Of a DNA stretch of 42,356 bases, positions 34,942-42,356 are shown in pieces (the first letter of the stretch is position 1; each line of letters starts with the position of its first letter). The position numbers and the translations under genes were made by a program. A model generated the notes under the pieces. It saw only the letters and a program-made list of their open reading frames with translations. It ran no database searches and was not told where the DNA came from. Source of the stretch: Calothrix sp. MO_192.B10 (GTDB lineage Bacteria > Cyanobacteriota > Cyanobacteriia > Cyanobacteriales > Nostocaceae); the NCBI GenBank assembly GCA_030065055.1, contig JASJDS010000041.1, positions 1 to 42,356 of the forward strand, written 5' to 3'.

Positions 34942-35688
34942 CTACAATTTAACAGTATTTTCAAATCGTTGTTCCCATTGCTCATGATTGGCTTTTGCTT
35001 CCTGAATCACAGGCGATGCAGCAATGAGATTATTCACTAACCAATTGACAATAGACAGAGGAAAACGTAAGGGTCTAGCAATATCTAGAAATAAAACCAC
35101 GCGATAACCATCAGTTTCATTCCAGGCTTCGTGATAGAAAGTATCATCAAAAATCAAACTTTTGCCTTCTTCCCAATAAGCAACTTTATCGGCTATGCGA
35201 ATCCGACAAGCAGATTTGGGTTCTGGAACCATTAAACCCAAGTGATAGCGAATGATACCTTTATGCTTACCCCGATGCTCAGGAATGTGTTTACCGGGAG
35301 CGAGGATAGAAAAAAATGCCACCTTCATGCCCGGAATTTTTTCCAGGAGTTTTGTGGTTTGGGGACATCGTTGGCAATTTTTAGTAGCTTTAAAGCCAAA
35401 AGCATAAAAAAAGTAGGTTTTCCAGAGATTATCATTAGCAATGCGATATTGTCTGCTGGAAATATCTTGAAAATTGGGTAACTCGTCTACATCCTCAAGT
35501 ACTTGTTCTAGTTCTTGGCGAATTACCATCCAGTTAGCTTCTAGTTCTGCAACCCAGGGAAATTGCTCAGGCTCAAAAAAAACCGAATCACCAATTAAAG
35601 AATATTTCCCGACTAATTTCTCCAACCATGAATCTTTTAGTACAGCTTTTTCCAGATTTTTGACAATTATATTAATTAAGCTTTTCAT
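34942..35688 (-). CDS. Aspartyl/asparaginyl beta-hydroxylase-like Fe(II)/2-oxoglutarate enzyme
   Basis: The 248-residue protein shows the AspH/LpxO-type core: FSILAPGKHIPEHRGKHKG (H138, first iron ligand), GIIRYHLGL, RIADKVAYWEEGKSLIFDDT, and FYHEAWNETDGYRVVLFLDI (H186 second iron ligand; R196 for 2-oxoglutarate). The conserved spacing and the FDDTFxHE signature support an active enzyme. Such enzymes hydroxylate Asp/Asn residues or lipid A acyl chains; the substrate here is unknown. A C-terminal hydrophobic helix (PLSIVNWLVNNLIAA) suggests membrane contact. The start directly abuts the stop of the upstream membrane-protein gene (0 bp), so the two act together. Confidence 0.85.
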   Translation of the reverse strand: MKSLINIIVKNLEKAVLKDSWLEKLVGKYSLIGDSVFFEPEQFPWVAELEANWMVIRQELEQVLEDVDELPNFQDISSRQYRIANDNLWKTYFFYAFGFKATKNCQRCPQTTKLLEKIPGMKVAFFSILAPGKHIPEHRGKHKGIIRYHLGLMVPEPKSACRIRIADKVAYWEEGKSLIFDDTFYHEAWNETDGYRVVLFLDIARPLRFPLSIVNWLVNNLIAASPVIQEAKANHEQWEQRFENTVKL

Positions 35689-36582
35689 TTATCTAACAAT
35701 TAAATTAAAAATTGCTTGGGGTAATGTCATCCACAAGGGAATTAGTAAACATACCATCAGATAAGTAGCAAATTGCTCTTGCTGATTCATGGAACATTGA
35801 GCTAAACCAAGTATACATAGCATGGCTGCAAAACTATATACGGGTATCAGAGGGTAAGTTGTGACAATAAATAAAATTAGTAACCAATTGCGATTTTGAT
35901 CAAGCCACGTTGGTATAGGAGAGAGAAAAGCGACAGTAATCACACCCTCAATCAGCAAAGTCCAATAAGAAAAAACTATACTCAGGGAACTCATCAATGG
36001 ACTAGTTATAAGTTTTACTTGCTCGTTTGTAAACCCATTGGCTTGCATCGCTGCAAATGCTTCCCGGTTACTTTGCAAAACCTCTAAATCCAATCCTCCC
36101 AATAGAAAGGATCCCATCTCCAGTCTATTATCAAGTAAAAATGTGGCGTGTAAAAACGAACCATCTAAATATTCGCCAGAAATAAATTTCCAGACTGTGG
36201 AAAAAAAGAAACATAAGCTCAGCAAGAGTTTCGCATTCCAACTCATGACTTTCTCTGGCTGGGGACTGTAAATTGCCAACAGACAAACTAAACACCAATA
36301 AGTGATTAAATATTCATGGTTGACATAAAGGAACCAAAACCTGATGTTATTGACAACCAGAACCGCACAAAGAACAATCCACATCAACTTTTGAGTCAGC
36401 AGTCGAGGAAATAAGAGCATTAAGCCACTCAGAATCCTTTCTGGTAGTCTTGGCAGTTGAATTTCATCAATTCCATGTAGCAGTACCAATAGTAGCGTTA
36501 ATCGCACTATTAGAAGGTATCTCGGTTGCTGTATCAGCTTTACAAAAGCTTGACGACAACTATCAAGAACCTTGCGGATCAT
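35689..36582 (-). CDS. Polytopic membrane protein, HTTM/gamma-carboxylase-like
   Basis: The 297-residue protein has about seven hydrophobic spans, including LLIVRLTLLLVLLHGIDEIQ, WIVLCAVLVVNNIRFWFLYV, YLITYWCLVCLLAIYSPQP, LLLSLCFFFSTVWKFISGEY and LLILFIVTTYPLIPVYSFAA. The pattern of aromatic-rich helices with a WKFISGEYLDG segment and a lumenal loop recalls HTTM (vitamin K-dependent gamma-carboxylase-like) proteins, but I see no decisive motif, so the assignment is tentative. Its start overlaps the upstream 158-aa gene by 4 nt (ATGA) and its stop abuts the beta-hydroxylase start, giving a compact operon. Confidence 0.75.
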   Translation of the reverse strand: MIRKVLDSCRQAFVKLIQQPRYLLIVRLTLLLVLLHGIDEIQLPRLPERILSGLMLLFPRLLTQKLMWIVLCAVLVVNNIRFWFLYVNHEYLITYWCLVCLLAIYSPQPEKVMSWNAKLLLSLCFFFSTVWKFISGEYLDGSFLHATFLLDNRLEMGSFLLGGLDLEVLQSNREAFAAMQANGFTNEQVKLITSPLMSSLSIVFSYWTLLIEGVITVAFLSPIPTWLDQNRNWLLILFIVTTYPLIPVYSFAAMLCILGLAQCSMNQQEQFATYLMVCLLIPLWMTLPQAIFNLIVR

Positions 36583-37055
36583 CTTGTAGCCTCCACCCCT
36601 GGACTTAAAGCTTCATATCGGATGCTACTAGTTTCCCGGTTATGATGCAAGCGCCAGACTTGAACCTTGACTTTTTGCAAATTTGCAGGTATTGCTTGTT
36701 TAAGCCCTTGATTTTCACTTACATTTGATTGGGAATCTAGAACCTTTTGGGCAAATTTCTGTAGCAACTCTTTTCTAGGAAAAGTTCTGATTAAAATCAA
36801 ATCTCTATCGGAAAAAAGATAGTTAACAGATGTTGAATTTATCCTGATTAATTTTCCTTGGGTATCTGTTCCTTCAACTAAAATCAAGCGTCTTTCATCT
36901 CGATCCACAGAAGAAAACATTCCCCAACCACCTCCATGCCAAGGACTTAAACCTACGGTGTAAGCAAGTACCATTTGTCTTAGAGTTACCACAATAAGTA
37001 AAAACGGTACAGCCCATTTTTGTAAAAGCGATACTGTTAAGGATTTATTAAGCAT
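36579..37055 (-). CDS. Membrane-anchored protein with WGMFS motif, partner of the polytopic protein
   Basis: The 158-residue protein has one N-terminal membrane span (about residues 14-36, WAVPFLLIVVTLRQMVLAYT) followed by SPWHGGGWGMFSSVDRDERR and a soluble domain with ILVEGTDTQGKLIRINS. The W-G-M-F-S segment after a single span is what I know from proteins encoded beside HTTM-like membrane proteins. The soluble domain probably faces the periplasm. Start ATG 37055 is clear. It is the first gene of a three-gene operon (this, polytopic protein, beta-hydroxylase). Function unknown. Confidence 0.75.
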   Translation of the reverse strand: MLNKSLTVSLLQKWAVPFLLIVVTLRQMVLAYTVGLSPWHGGGWGMFSSVDRDERRLILVEGTDTQGKLIRINSTSVNYLFSDRDLILIRTFPRKELLQKFAQKVLDSQSNVSENQGLKQAIPANLQKVKVQVWRLHHNRETSSIRYEALSPGVEATR

Positions 37056-37427
37056 GATGGTTCAGGCAATCACTTTGCAGTTTTTGAGGCTCTGCCTCTT
37101 GTTGAAGGCGGCAGAGTCCTTGGGACTAATTGCTAGCTAGAAAATGGTTGTTAGTTGTTAGTTGTTAGTTGACAGCTTAGGTGTGGGAGCCGCAGTAGGG
37201 GCGCACGCAATGCGCCCTTGAGGAGTTGTCACAAAGCATTTTCATAGGCAGGTTGTGGGATTTGACCGTGGGGGACTAACTTAAAAATGGTTGTTAGTTG
37301 TTAGTTGTTAGTTGTTAGTTGTTAGTTGACCAAAAAATAGACTGGATACAAGCCCCCGGATTTATCCGTGGAGAGGAAAATGTTTTCCTTATTTCATTAG
37401 CCCTTCGATTCATCGATGGGGTAGTAA
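37056..37427. other. Intergenic region, composite repeat, no gene seen
   Basis: Besides the composite repeat, it holds a CTCTGCCTCTTGTTGAAGGCGG segment near 37085 (a small imperfect inverted repeat; only part shown here as AGGCTCTGCCTC) and the hairpin CCCTTCGAT/ATCGATGGGG (37399-37418), close to the one at 33308. Confidence 0.6.
37141..37330. repeat. Composite dispersed repeat, inverted partner of 9950-10145
   Basis: It contains TTGTTAG heptamer arrays, the text CAGCTTAGGTGTGGGAGC, the hairpin GGGCGCACGCAATGCGCCC (37198-37216) and AAAGCATTTTCATAGGCAGG. All recur, reverse-complemented, between 9959 and 10145. Confidence 0.8.
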
Positions 37428-39125
37428 TTAGACCAAGACATTTTCATCTGCGGGTAATCTTACTTCCCGTTGCACTGTAAGCCCAGCCAAAAATTGGCGA
37501 TTTTCGCTGATATGGGGGAATTTTAACTGAGAAGCAGGTATTCCTCTGTTTAAAAGACCCTGACGAACTTGAGCAAAGCTTCCAGGTGCTAAAATTCGCA
37601 ACCGAGGGCAGGGAACTCGATGATTTACCCGCTTATCTTGATAGGATCGGTTCGCCTGCTGTAATTTTTGATCGAACTGAGCCAAAAATGCTTGGGGATT
37701 ACTGAGCGTATAGCCGGGAACTAGCTCAATATTTAACAAGTAATGGGCTGGAATTTCTTTTTCTGAAAGGGTAATACAGAAGTTTTCTAAAGGTAAATCA
37801 AATTCCTGCTGTAATTGCTGCATTACCTGGGTGGCATGAAATTCATTTGTCTTTTCTGTTGTAGAAGATAATAAACCCCCTACCCGATGACGGAAGCTAA
37901 GTAGAGGTGTCTGGTTATAAAAACCTATCACCTCAACCACATCACCAATATCATAACGGTAGAAACCACTATAGTTAGTCACCAGAACTCGGTAATACTG
38001 CCCTACTTCCACCTCATGAGGTAAAAGGGTTTTGGGTTGCTCCACATCCCATTGTTCTGGGGGAATAAATTCAAAAAAGCCACTATCAATAGCTAAAATT
38101 GCACCATCGTTGTTGAAATCCTGATAAATACCGAAGGTAGCTTCCGCAGAGGCATAAATGCCACCAAATATGGGAGTGTCGCCAAAATAGCTGGGAAAAC
38201 GTTCAAAATAGAAGTTGGAAGTGCCGCCACGGGCTGTAATGATACAAGAGAGGTTCTGCCATGCCAGTTGGGGTGTGAGTCTACCTTCACTGTGCAAAAT
38301 CTCCTCAAGTTGCCTTGCACGTTTAGGTTCTGGGGAAAATTGTTGTTGTAGTTGCTCTCTTACTCCTGGTTCTAGTGTCAGCCCGGATGCGATTTCCCCT
38401 GTTTTTAAATCATGGAGCAATTCCTCAGCATAGGATTCTAAATATTGAGCTAGCTGTAAACCCAGTACTGGGAAATTAGCCCCAATTACCCTCATATCTG
38501 GATTTCTCAGGGCAAACAGCAAACACATATAGTGACGAGCTTTAGAATCTGCTGGTAGTAATGCTTCGTAGGGATGGGCAAATACTTGTTTGTAAAGGAG
38601 TTTATTTAAACGTAAGTCGCCAACACTGACAGGACCATAGGGAATACCGCCACTGCTGTGTCCCATGAATTGTACTGAACTTGTCAGTAGCATTTTACCA
38701 ATGGGTAGACCACGGCTTTGGGCAGCATCTGCAGCAAAACCAATACCTACCTGATTTGCCCGATTTAAAATTTGACGCGATCGCTTGGTGACGGGAATTA
38801 ACTTCTGCTTGCCCGTAGAACCACTGGTAAGATTTAGATAGATAACTTGATCGGGTGTGAGAATATTAGTCTCCCCAGCAGCAATTCGTTCAACATATGG
38901 TTCATAACTGCTGTAAGGTAATATTGGTAATCTAGTACGAAATTGTTCTATGGTTTGGATATCCCCTAATCCATATTTTTGACCCAGTTCTGTCCCTTGA
39001 TAAGCTTGGAGTAGCGATCGCAAAAACCTCTGTTGAAAAACATCAGGTTGGCGAGTTTTACGAACAAAATTTGCCCTGGCAATTTTACCAGCATTTGTCA
39101 ATATAGGTAGTACTAAATTTGTCAT
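37428..39125 (-). CDS. GH3-family acyl-adenylating enzyme
   Basis: The 565-residue protein carries the GH3 signature: QVIYLNLTSGSTGKQKLIPV with the ATP-binding SGSTGKQ at residues 101-107. Further along come GGTSNFYFERFPSYFG, ASAEATFGIY (adenylate-binding) and LVTNYSGFYRYDIGDVVEVI (hinge region). Plant GH3 enzymes conjugate amino acids to auxin or jasmonate via acyl-AMP; bacterial homologues probably activate other carboxylic acids. The cytosolic protein has the family's usual length (550-600). It is divergently transcribed from the DevC-like permease (178 bp between starts), so it may act on a molecule exported by that ABC system. That is inference only. Confidence 0.9.
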   Translation of the reverse strand: MTNLVLPILTNAGKIARANFVRKTRQPDVFQQRFLRSLLQAYQGTELGQKYGLGDIQTIEQFRTRLPILPYSSYEPYVERIAAGETNILTPDQVIYLNLTSGSTGKQKLIPVTKRSRQILNRANQVGIGFAADAAQSRGLPIGKMLLTSSVQFMGHSSGGIPYGPVSVGDLRLNKLLYKQVFAHPYEALLPADSKARHYMCLLFALRNPDMRVIGANFPVLGLQLAQYLESYAEELLHDLKTGEIASGLTLEPGVREQLQQQFSPEPKRARQLEEILHSEGRLTPQLAWQNLSCIITARGGTSNFYFERFPSYFGDTPIFGGIYASAEATFGIYQDFNNDGAILAIDSGFFEFIPPEQWDVEQPKTLLPHEVEVGQYYRVLVTNYSGFYRYDIGDVVEVIGFYNQTPLLSFRHRVGGLLSSTTEKTNEFHATQVMQQLQQEFDLPLENFCITLSEKEIPAHYLLNIELVPGYTLSNPQAFLAQFDQKLQQANRSYQDKRVNHRVPCPRLRILAPGSFAQVRQGLLNRGIPASQLKFPHISENRQFLAGLTVQREVRLPADENVLV

Positions 39126-39303
39126 TACTCCTCACACCAGTTTAGAAAAATTGGAATATACGATACTAACTTTTTGGTTAGCACAATCAAAACTTATGGT
39201 AACAAAGGAAAAGATTGCTACTCCTATTACAGTTTGAGTATATCTACTGGGGAACCCATACTTATGCTGCTCATCTAGATATTTAGATTCTTTACTGGTT
39301 TTA

Positions 39304-40560
39304 ATGGTGTCTATCGCTCGCAAAAATCTTTTAGAAGACATTCCCCGCTTTTTAGTTGCACAAGCAGGAATTATGTTTGCTGTTAGTCTTGTAACCATCC
39401 AAACGGGAATATTTCAGGGAGTAATTCGATCCACTGTATCATTAATCGAAGATTCCCCCGCCGACATTTGGATCAGTTCCAAGCGGATGGTACATCTGGA
39501 GTTAACAGAACCAATTTTGTTCGATAATGTTGTCAAAGCTAGAGAGGTGAAGGGCGTACAGCAAGCAGATGCCTTAATCAGAGGTTCGGTACGATGGTTA
39601 ATTCCCAATGGGGAATTAACCATAGTCAAAGTATTTGGATTTAATCCCAGTAAGCAACTTTTTGCACCTGGTAAGCTGACTCAGGGTAGTATAAATGACC
39701 TGGAAAAGCCCTATACCTTGATTGCTGATAGAACCAAATTAAAGTCTTTAAAGGTGAGGAAAATTGGGGATCAAGCTGAGATTGGCTCATTACCAGCCCA
39801 GATAGTTGGCATCACCCAAAACTCTCAATCCGTTGTTTCTGGCTCATTCGTCTTCGGTTCCCTAGAAACAGCCAATGCATACATTAACTCTCGCATTACC
39901 TCCAGTGTCAATTGTAGATGGGAAGCCGAAGAAGTTAAGTGTACTAATATTTACAAAAGAGCCGATCCAGCTGTTAAAGCTGAGGATGATCAGGTAAAAC
40001 CTATTCCTGAACCTATTGCCCTAAATACTCCCATTTCTTTTGTATTAGTTAAAGCACAGCCCGGTGAAAATCTGCAAAAACTGAAACAGCGATTAAAAAA
40101 ATTCTTACCGGGAACTGAGGTTTATACTAGGAGGGAAATGACTCAAAAAGTACAAACTTTCTGGGAAAGACGAACGGGGATTGGATTTATTCTCGGCTTG
40201 GGTGCAGCTGTAGGTGTGGTTGTGGGTATAGTTATTGTCGGTCAAATTCTTTACTCTTCAGTTTCTGACCATATCAAGGAATTTGGAACCCTCAAAGCAA
40301 TGGGTGCGTCTGATAATGTAATATATGGCATCATCTTGGAGCAAGCTTTCTGGATGGCTATTATTGGCTATATTCCAGGTATGTTATTGTGTTGGGGCTT
40401 AGGAATATGGACATTAACCACCCAGGGCATTGTCATATTAATTACACCAGCTACTGCGGTTGGTGTTTTTGGTATTACGGTGTTGATGTGTGTGAGTTCG
40501 GCTTTATTTGCCATCCAAAAAGTCAACCGCGTCGATCCAGCAATTGTATTTAAAGCATAG
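39304..40560 (+). CDS. DevC-like ABC transporter permease (MacB/FtsX type)
   Basis: The 418-residue protein has one N-terminal span (about residues 18-40), a large periplasmic domain to about residue 280 and three C-terminal spans (FILGLGAAVGVVVGIVIVGQ; AIIGYIPGMLLCWGLGIWTL; AVGVFGITVLMCVSSALFAI). The segment VSDHIKEFGTLKAMGASDNV is the conserved FtsX/DevC coupling motif. DevC with DevA and DevB exports heterocyst glycolipids in Anabaena, and paralogues export other envelope lipids or peptides. It is 429 bp before its probable ATPase gene. No DevB/HlyD-type fusion-protein gene is in the window. Divergent from a GH3-type gene. Confidence 0.88.
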   Translation: MVSIARKNLLEDIPRFLVAQAGIMFAVSLVTIQTGIFQGVIRSTVSLIEDSPADIWISSKRMVHLELTEPILFDNVVKAREVKGVQQADALIRGSVRWLIPNGELTIVKVFGFNPSKQLFAPGKLTQGSINDLEKPYTLIADRTKLKSLKVRKIGDQAEIGSLPAQIVGITQNSQSVVSGSFVFGSLETANAYINSRITSSVNCRWEAEEVKCTNIYKRADPAVKAEDDQVKPIPEPIALNTPISFVLVKAQPGENLQKLKQRLKKFLPGTEVYTRREMTQKVQTFWERRTGIGFILGLGAAVGVVVGIVIVGQILYSSVSDHIKEFGTLKAMGASDNVIYGIILEQAFWMAIIGYIPGMLLCWGLGIWTLTTQGIVILITPATAVGVFGITVLMCVSSALFAIQKVNRVDPAIVFKA

Positions 40561-40989
40561 CTAGATTACCGGTAAAACAAGGTGTTTGTTTTGTTGATCA
40601 GCATAAATATGGAGTGGATGTCCCCATTGAATTACAATTTTCAGTAATTATTCATCTGATTCTCATAATAAAAAATTATAAATAAACTTGAGCTATTTGA
40701 GTGCCATCGCCAACTGAATATATTGAATTAATTACAACAAATGACCTACAAGCAAGTCTGTGGATCAACTTCTCTTAGAATTTCTCCTATCTTTTGGTTA
40801 AAAAATTCCCTTGGTGGGCAATAACAAATTTTTTTGTAACTGAAATCCCTCACCACAGAGTCTATTAGGGGGAATAGATGAGCATAACTCGTCTTCTCTG
40901 AGAATATGTTACCAAAAGATAGGGACTGCTCAATTTATAAGTGGTGAGACTGATAACCAATAACCAATCACCCATAACTGATTAGTAAA
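40561..40989. other. Gap between permease and ATPase genes, no gene seen
   Basis: Mostly AT-rich sequence with the inverted repeat CCTATCTTTTGG (40786-40797) / CCAAAAGATAGG (40912-40923), 114 bp apart. Near 40950 there are ATAACCA-type short repeats. The gap is long for a DevCA operon and may hold a separate promoter. Confidence 0.5.
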
Positions 40990-41760
40990 ATGATCTCTTC
41001 TCAAGTTAGATTGATAAAGAATTCTATAATTCACAAATGGAAAACTTCTGAATCTATTGATGAATTAACTACTGTGAAAACCTGTGCCATCGCAGCCAGA
41101 GACATAAAAATGGTTTATAAATCTGGTTTTGCAAGTTTTGTGGCACTTAAGGGAATAGATCTAAAAATTCCTCAGGGTGCAATTCAATTGTTAATGGGAC
41201 CATCTGGCTCAGGCAAAACCACTTTACTATCAATTTTGGCAGGGATTTTAACTCCCACAAGTGGTAGCGTGCATTTGCTAGGTAAAAATATTACTAGTAT
41301 GTCTGGTAAAGAATTATCTAAATTTCGACGAGAGCGTCTAGGGTTTATATTTCAGGGTTTTAATCTGTTTCCCGCACTCACAGCAGCAGAAAATGTAGAA
41401 GTAGCATTGAATATTAAAGGCATTAAAGGAAAGCCAGCACGCCAACAATCTTTAGAACTATTAGATAAGGTGGGTTTAGCTAGTAAAGCAAATAGCCTAC
41501 CTCGCAACCTGTCTGGGGGTCAAAAACAAAGAATTGCGATCGCTCGTGCTTTAGCTGGCAATCCCCAGCTAATCATGGCTGATGAACCCACTGCGGCTCT
41601 TGATTCTCACACCGGACAAGTGATCATCGAATTGTTATGTCAATTGGCAAAACAATATGGCACCACTGTAGTGATTGTTACCCATGATGCTCGAATTAAA
41701 AATTTTGCTGACTATGTCACCTGTATGGAAGATGGATTAATTACCACGAATCCAATGTAA
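40990..41760 (+). CDS. DevA/LolD-like ABC transporter ATP-binding protein
   Basis: The 256-residue ATPase has every canonical motif: Walker A GPSGSGKT (70-77), Q-loop FQGFNLFP (Q122), signature LSGGQ (174-178), Walker B LIMADEP (194-200) and the H-loop VTHD (H232). It belongs to the MacB/LolD/DevA branch and should pair with the DevC-like permease upstream to power efflux of a lipid or peptide. The first about 30 residues before AIAARDIKMVYKSG extend beyond usual DevA starts, but no internal ATG lies before M41, so the full start is kept. No Shine-Dalgarno is evident. Confidence 0.92.
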   Translation: MISSQVRLIKNSIIHKWKTSESIDELTTVKTCAIAARDIKMVYKSGFASFVALKGIDLKIPQGAIQLLMGPSGSGKTTLLSILAGILTPTSGSVHLLGKNITSMSGKELSKFRRERLGFIFQGFNLFPALTAAENVEVALNIKGIKGKPARQQSLELLDKVGLASKANSLPRNLSGGQKQRIAIARALAGNPQLIMADEPTAALDSHTGQVIIELLCQLAKQYGTTVVIVTHDARIKNFADYVTCMEDGLITTNPM

Positions 41761-42277
41761 TATGCCACAAGACGGAAGGCATTAAGCTGGCGTGCATTCA
41801 AGATGCACAACAGCAAGGGAGGAGGCAGAAGGAGCAAGAGTATTAGCTAATACCAAATGGATATACAATTTAAATAGGTAATATCATGTCCGGTTAAACA
41901 CTTATAATTAAATGTAGGTTGGGTAGAACGAAGTGTAGACGCGCAGCGGCTTCTCGCAGAGTAACCCAACACAATAAGATTTTTGTTGGGTTTCGTCCCT
42001 CAAACGCCACTTCCTACAACGTAGGGAACCTCCCTCCGGGTTCAACACTTTGCTTATGCCGGGGAACCCGTCCACCGCAAGTGTTTCACCGCAACGGAGT
42101 GGCTCCCCAACCTACAACCCGTAATTTTATTATAAGTAATCATCAGGACTTGATATAACATTTTATGAGTGGGGGAAGAAGATTTGAATTGTTTCTTCCA
42201 TTCATCGCCAGGGGATTTAAACCACATCTACTTTGAAACCCATAGTTTTTGCTTACGAATATTCAATCGGTTGAGGT
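41761..42277. other. Downstream region with dispersed repeats
   Basis: It includes the inverted pair GTTGGGTAGAAC / AGTAACCCAAC (about 41919-41970), the SDR GTAGACGCGCAGCGGCTTCT (41935-41954), and a copy of the dispersed module (42052-42078). The 79-aa frame that covers them is built of repeats and is not a gene. Confidence 0.65.
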
Positions 42278-42356
42278 GGGCACGGCATCAGTCAGCTTAC
42301 AACCTATAGAAGAATATTGTAGGTGCCGTGCCCCGTAAGGATAATTGATTTTTTGG
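42278..42356. repeat. MITE-like GGGCACGGCA element, copy C (inverted relative to copy B)
   Basis: GGGCACGGCA starts at 42278 and TGCCGTGCCCC ends near 42334; the tract GGATAATTGATTTTTTGG runs to the window end. Reverse-complemented, it matches 15681-15760 almost base for base, including TAAGCTGACTGATGCCGTGC. Confidence 0.85.

Noticed and set aside
41919-42158. 79-aa frame in the downstream region
   Set aside because: It consists almost entirely of dispersed repeats (SDR and module copy).

Overview
The window looks like the chromosome of a filamentous cyanobacterium, most likely of the Nostocales. It carries cyanobacterial genes (chlP for phytylation of chlorophyll and tocopherol precursors, crtD for myxoxanthophyll-type carotenoids, a DevC/DevA-like exporter pair), many HIP1 octamers (GCGATCGC, e.g. 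near 1528, 5197, 9360, 16540, 23650), and very many heptamer/octamer short tandem repeats and dispersed hairpin repeats of the kind known from Nostoc- and Calothrix-like genomes. No rRNA, tRNA or CRISPR array was seen. The genus cannot be fixed from the sequence alone.

Layout. 1-726: 3' end of an IS200/IS605-type TnpB with its right-end hairpins, then a six-copy 48-bp tandem array. 727-4134: small membrane protein, secreted His-rich protein, and two exported or membrane-anchored proteins of the M28 peptidase and CapA families. 4135-4788: repeat-packed convergent spacer. 4789-9252 (minus): a three-gene operon of ferritin-like protein, LodA/GoxA-like quinoprotein oxidase and LodB-like flavoprotein. 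9253-10329: degenerate tandem array. 10330-17474 (minus): GT4 glycosyltransferase, MFS transporter coupled to recO, deoC, and a DUF697-type GTPase. 18068-19212: ruined McrB-like restriction ATPase. 19505-20725: chlP. 21138-24599: TetR regulator, peroxiredoxin-like protein and crtD, with two operator-like palindromes before the peroxiredoxin. 24645-25170: deletion derivative of an IS200/IS605 element beside an orphan DNA-phosphorothioation-associated gene. 25964-31103: mostly small conserved genes (hypothetical, TIGR01777 epimerase, membrane protein, TPR protein, IscA/SufA-type Fe-S protein) and a 535-aa cyanobacterial protein. 31252-34867: TRAP transporter membrane subunits and an MFS transporter. 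34942-37055 (minus): tight operon of two membrane proteins and an Asp/Asn beta-hydroxylase-like enzyme. 37428-41760: GH3-family acyl-adenylating enzyme, divergent from a DevC-like permease and followed by its ABC ATPase. 41761-42356: dispersed repeats.

The most interesting protein-coding loci are the LodA/LodB/ferritin-like operon, predicted to make an oxidase with a protein-derived quinone cofactor plus a possible tailoring enzyme, and the membrane/beta-hydroxylase operon, whose product is unknown. The most interesting non-coding signals are a roughly 56-bp MITE-like element with GGGCACGGCA terminal inverted repeats (three copies plus a probable link to the 48-bp array), repeats that provide the stop codons of at least five genes, and a two-site palindromic operator in the TetR/peroxiredoxin/crtD locus.
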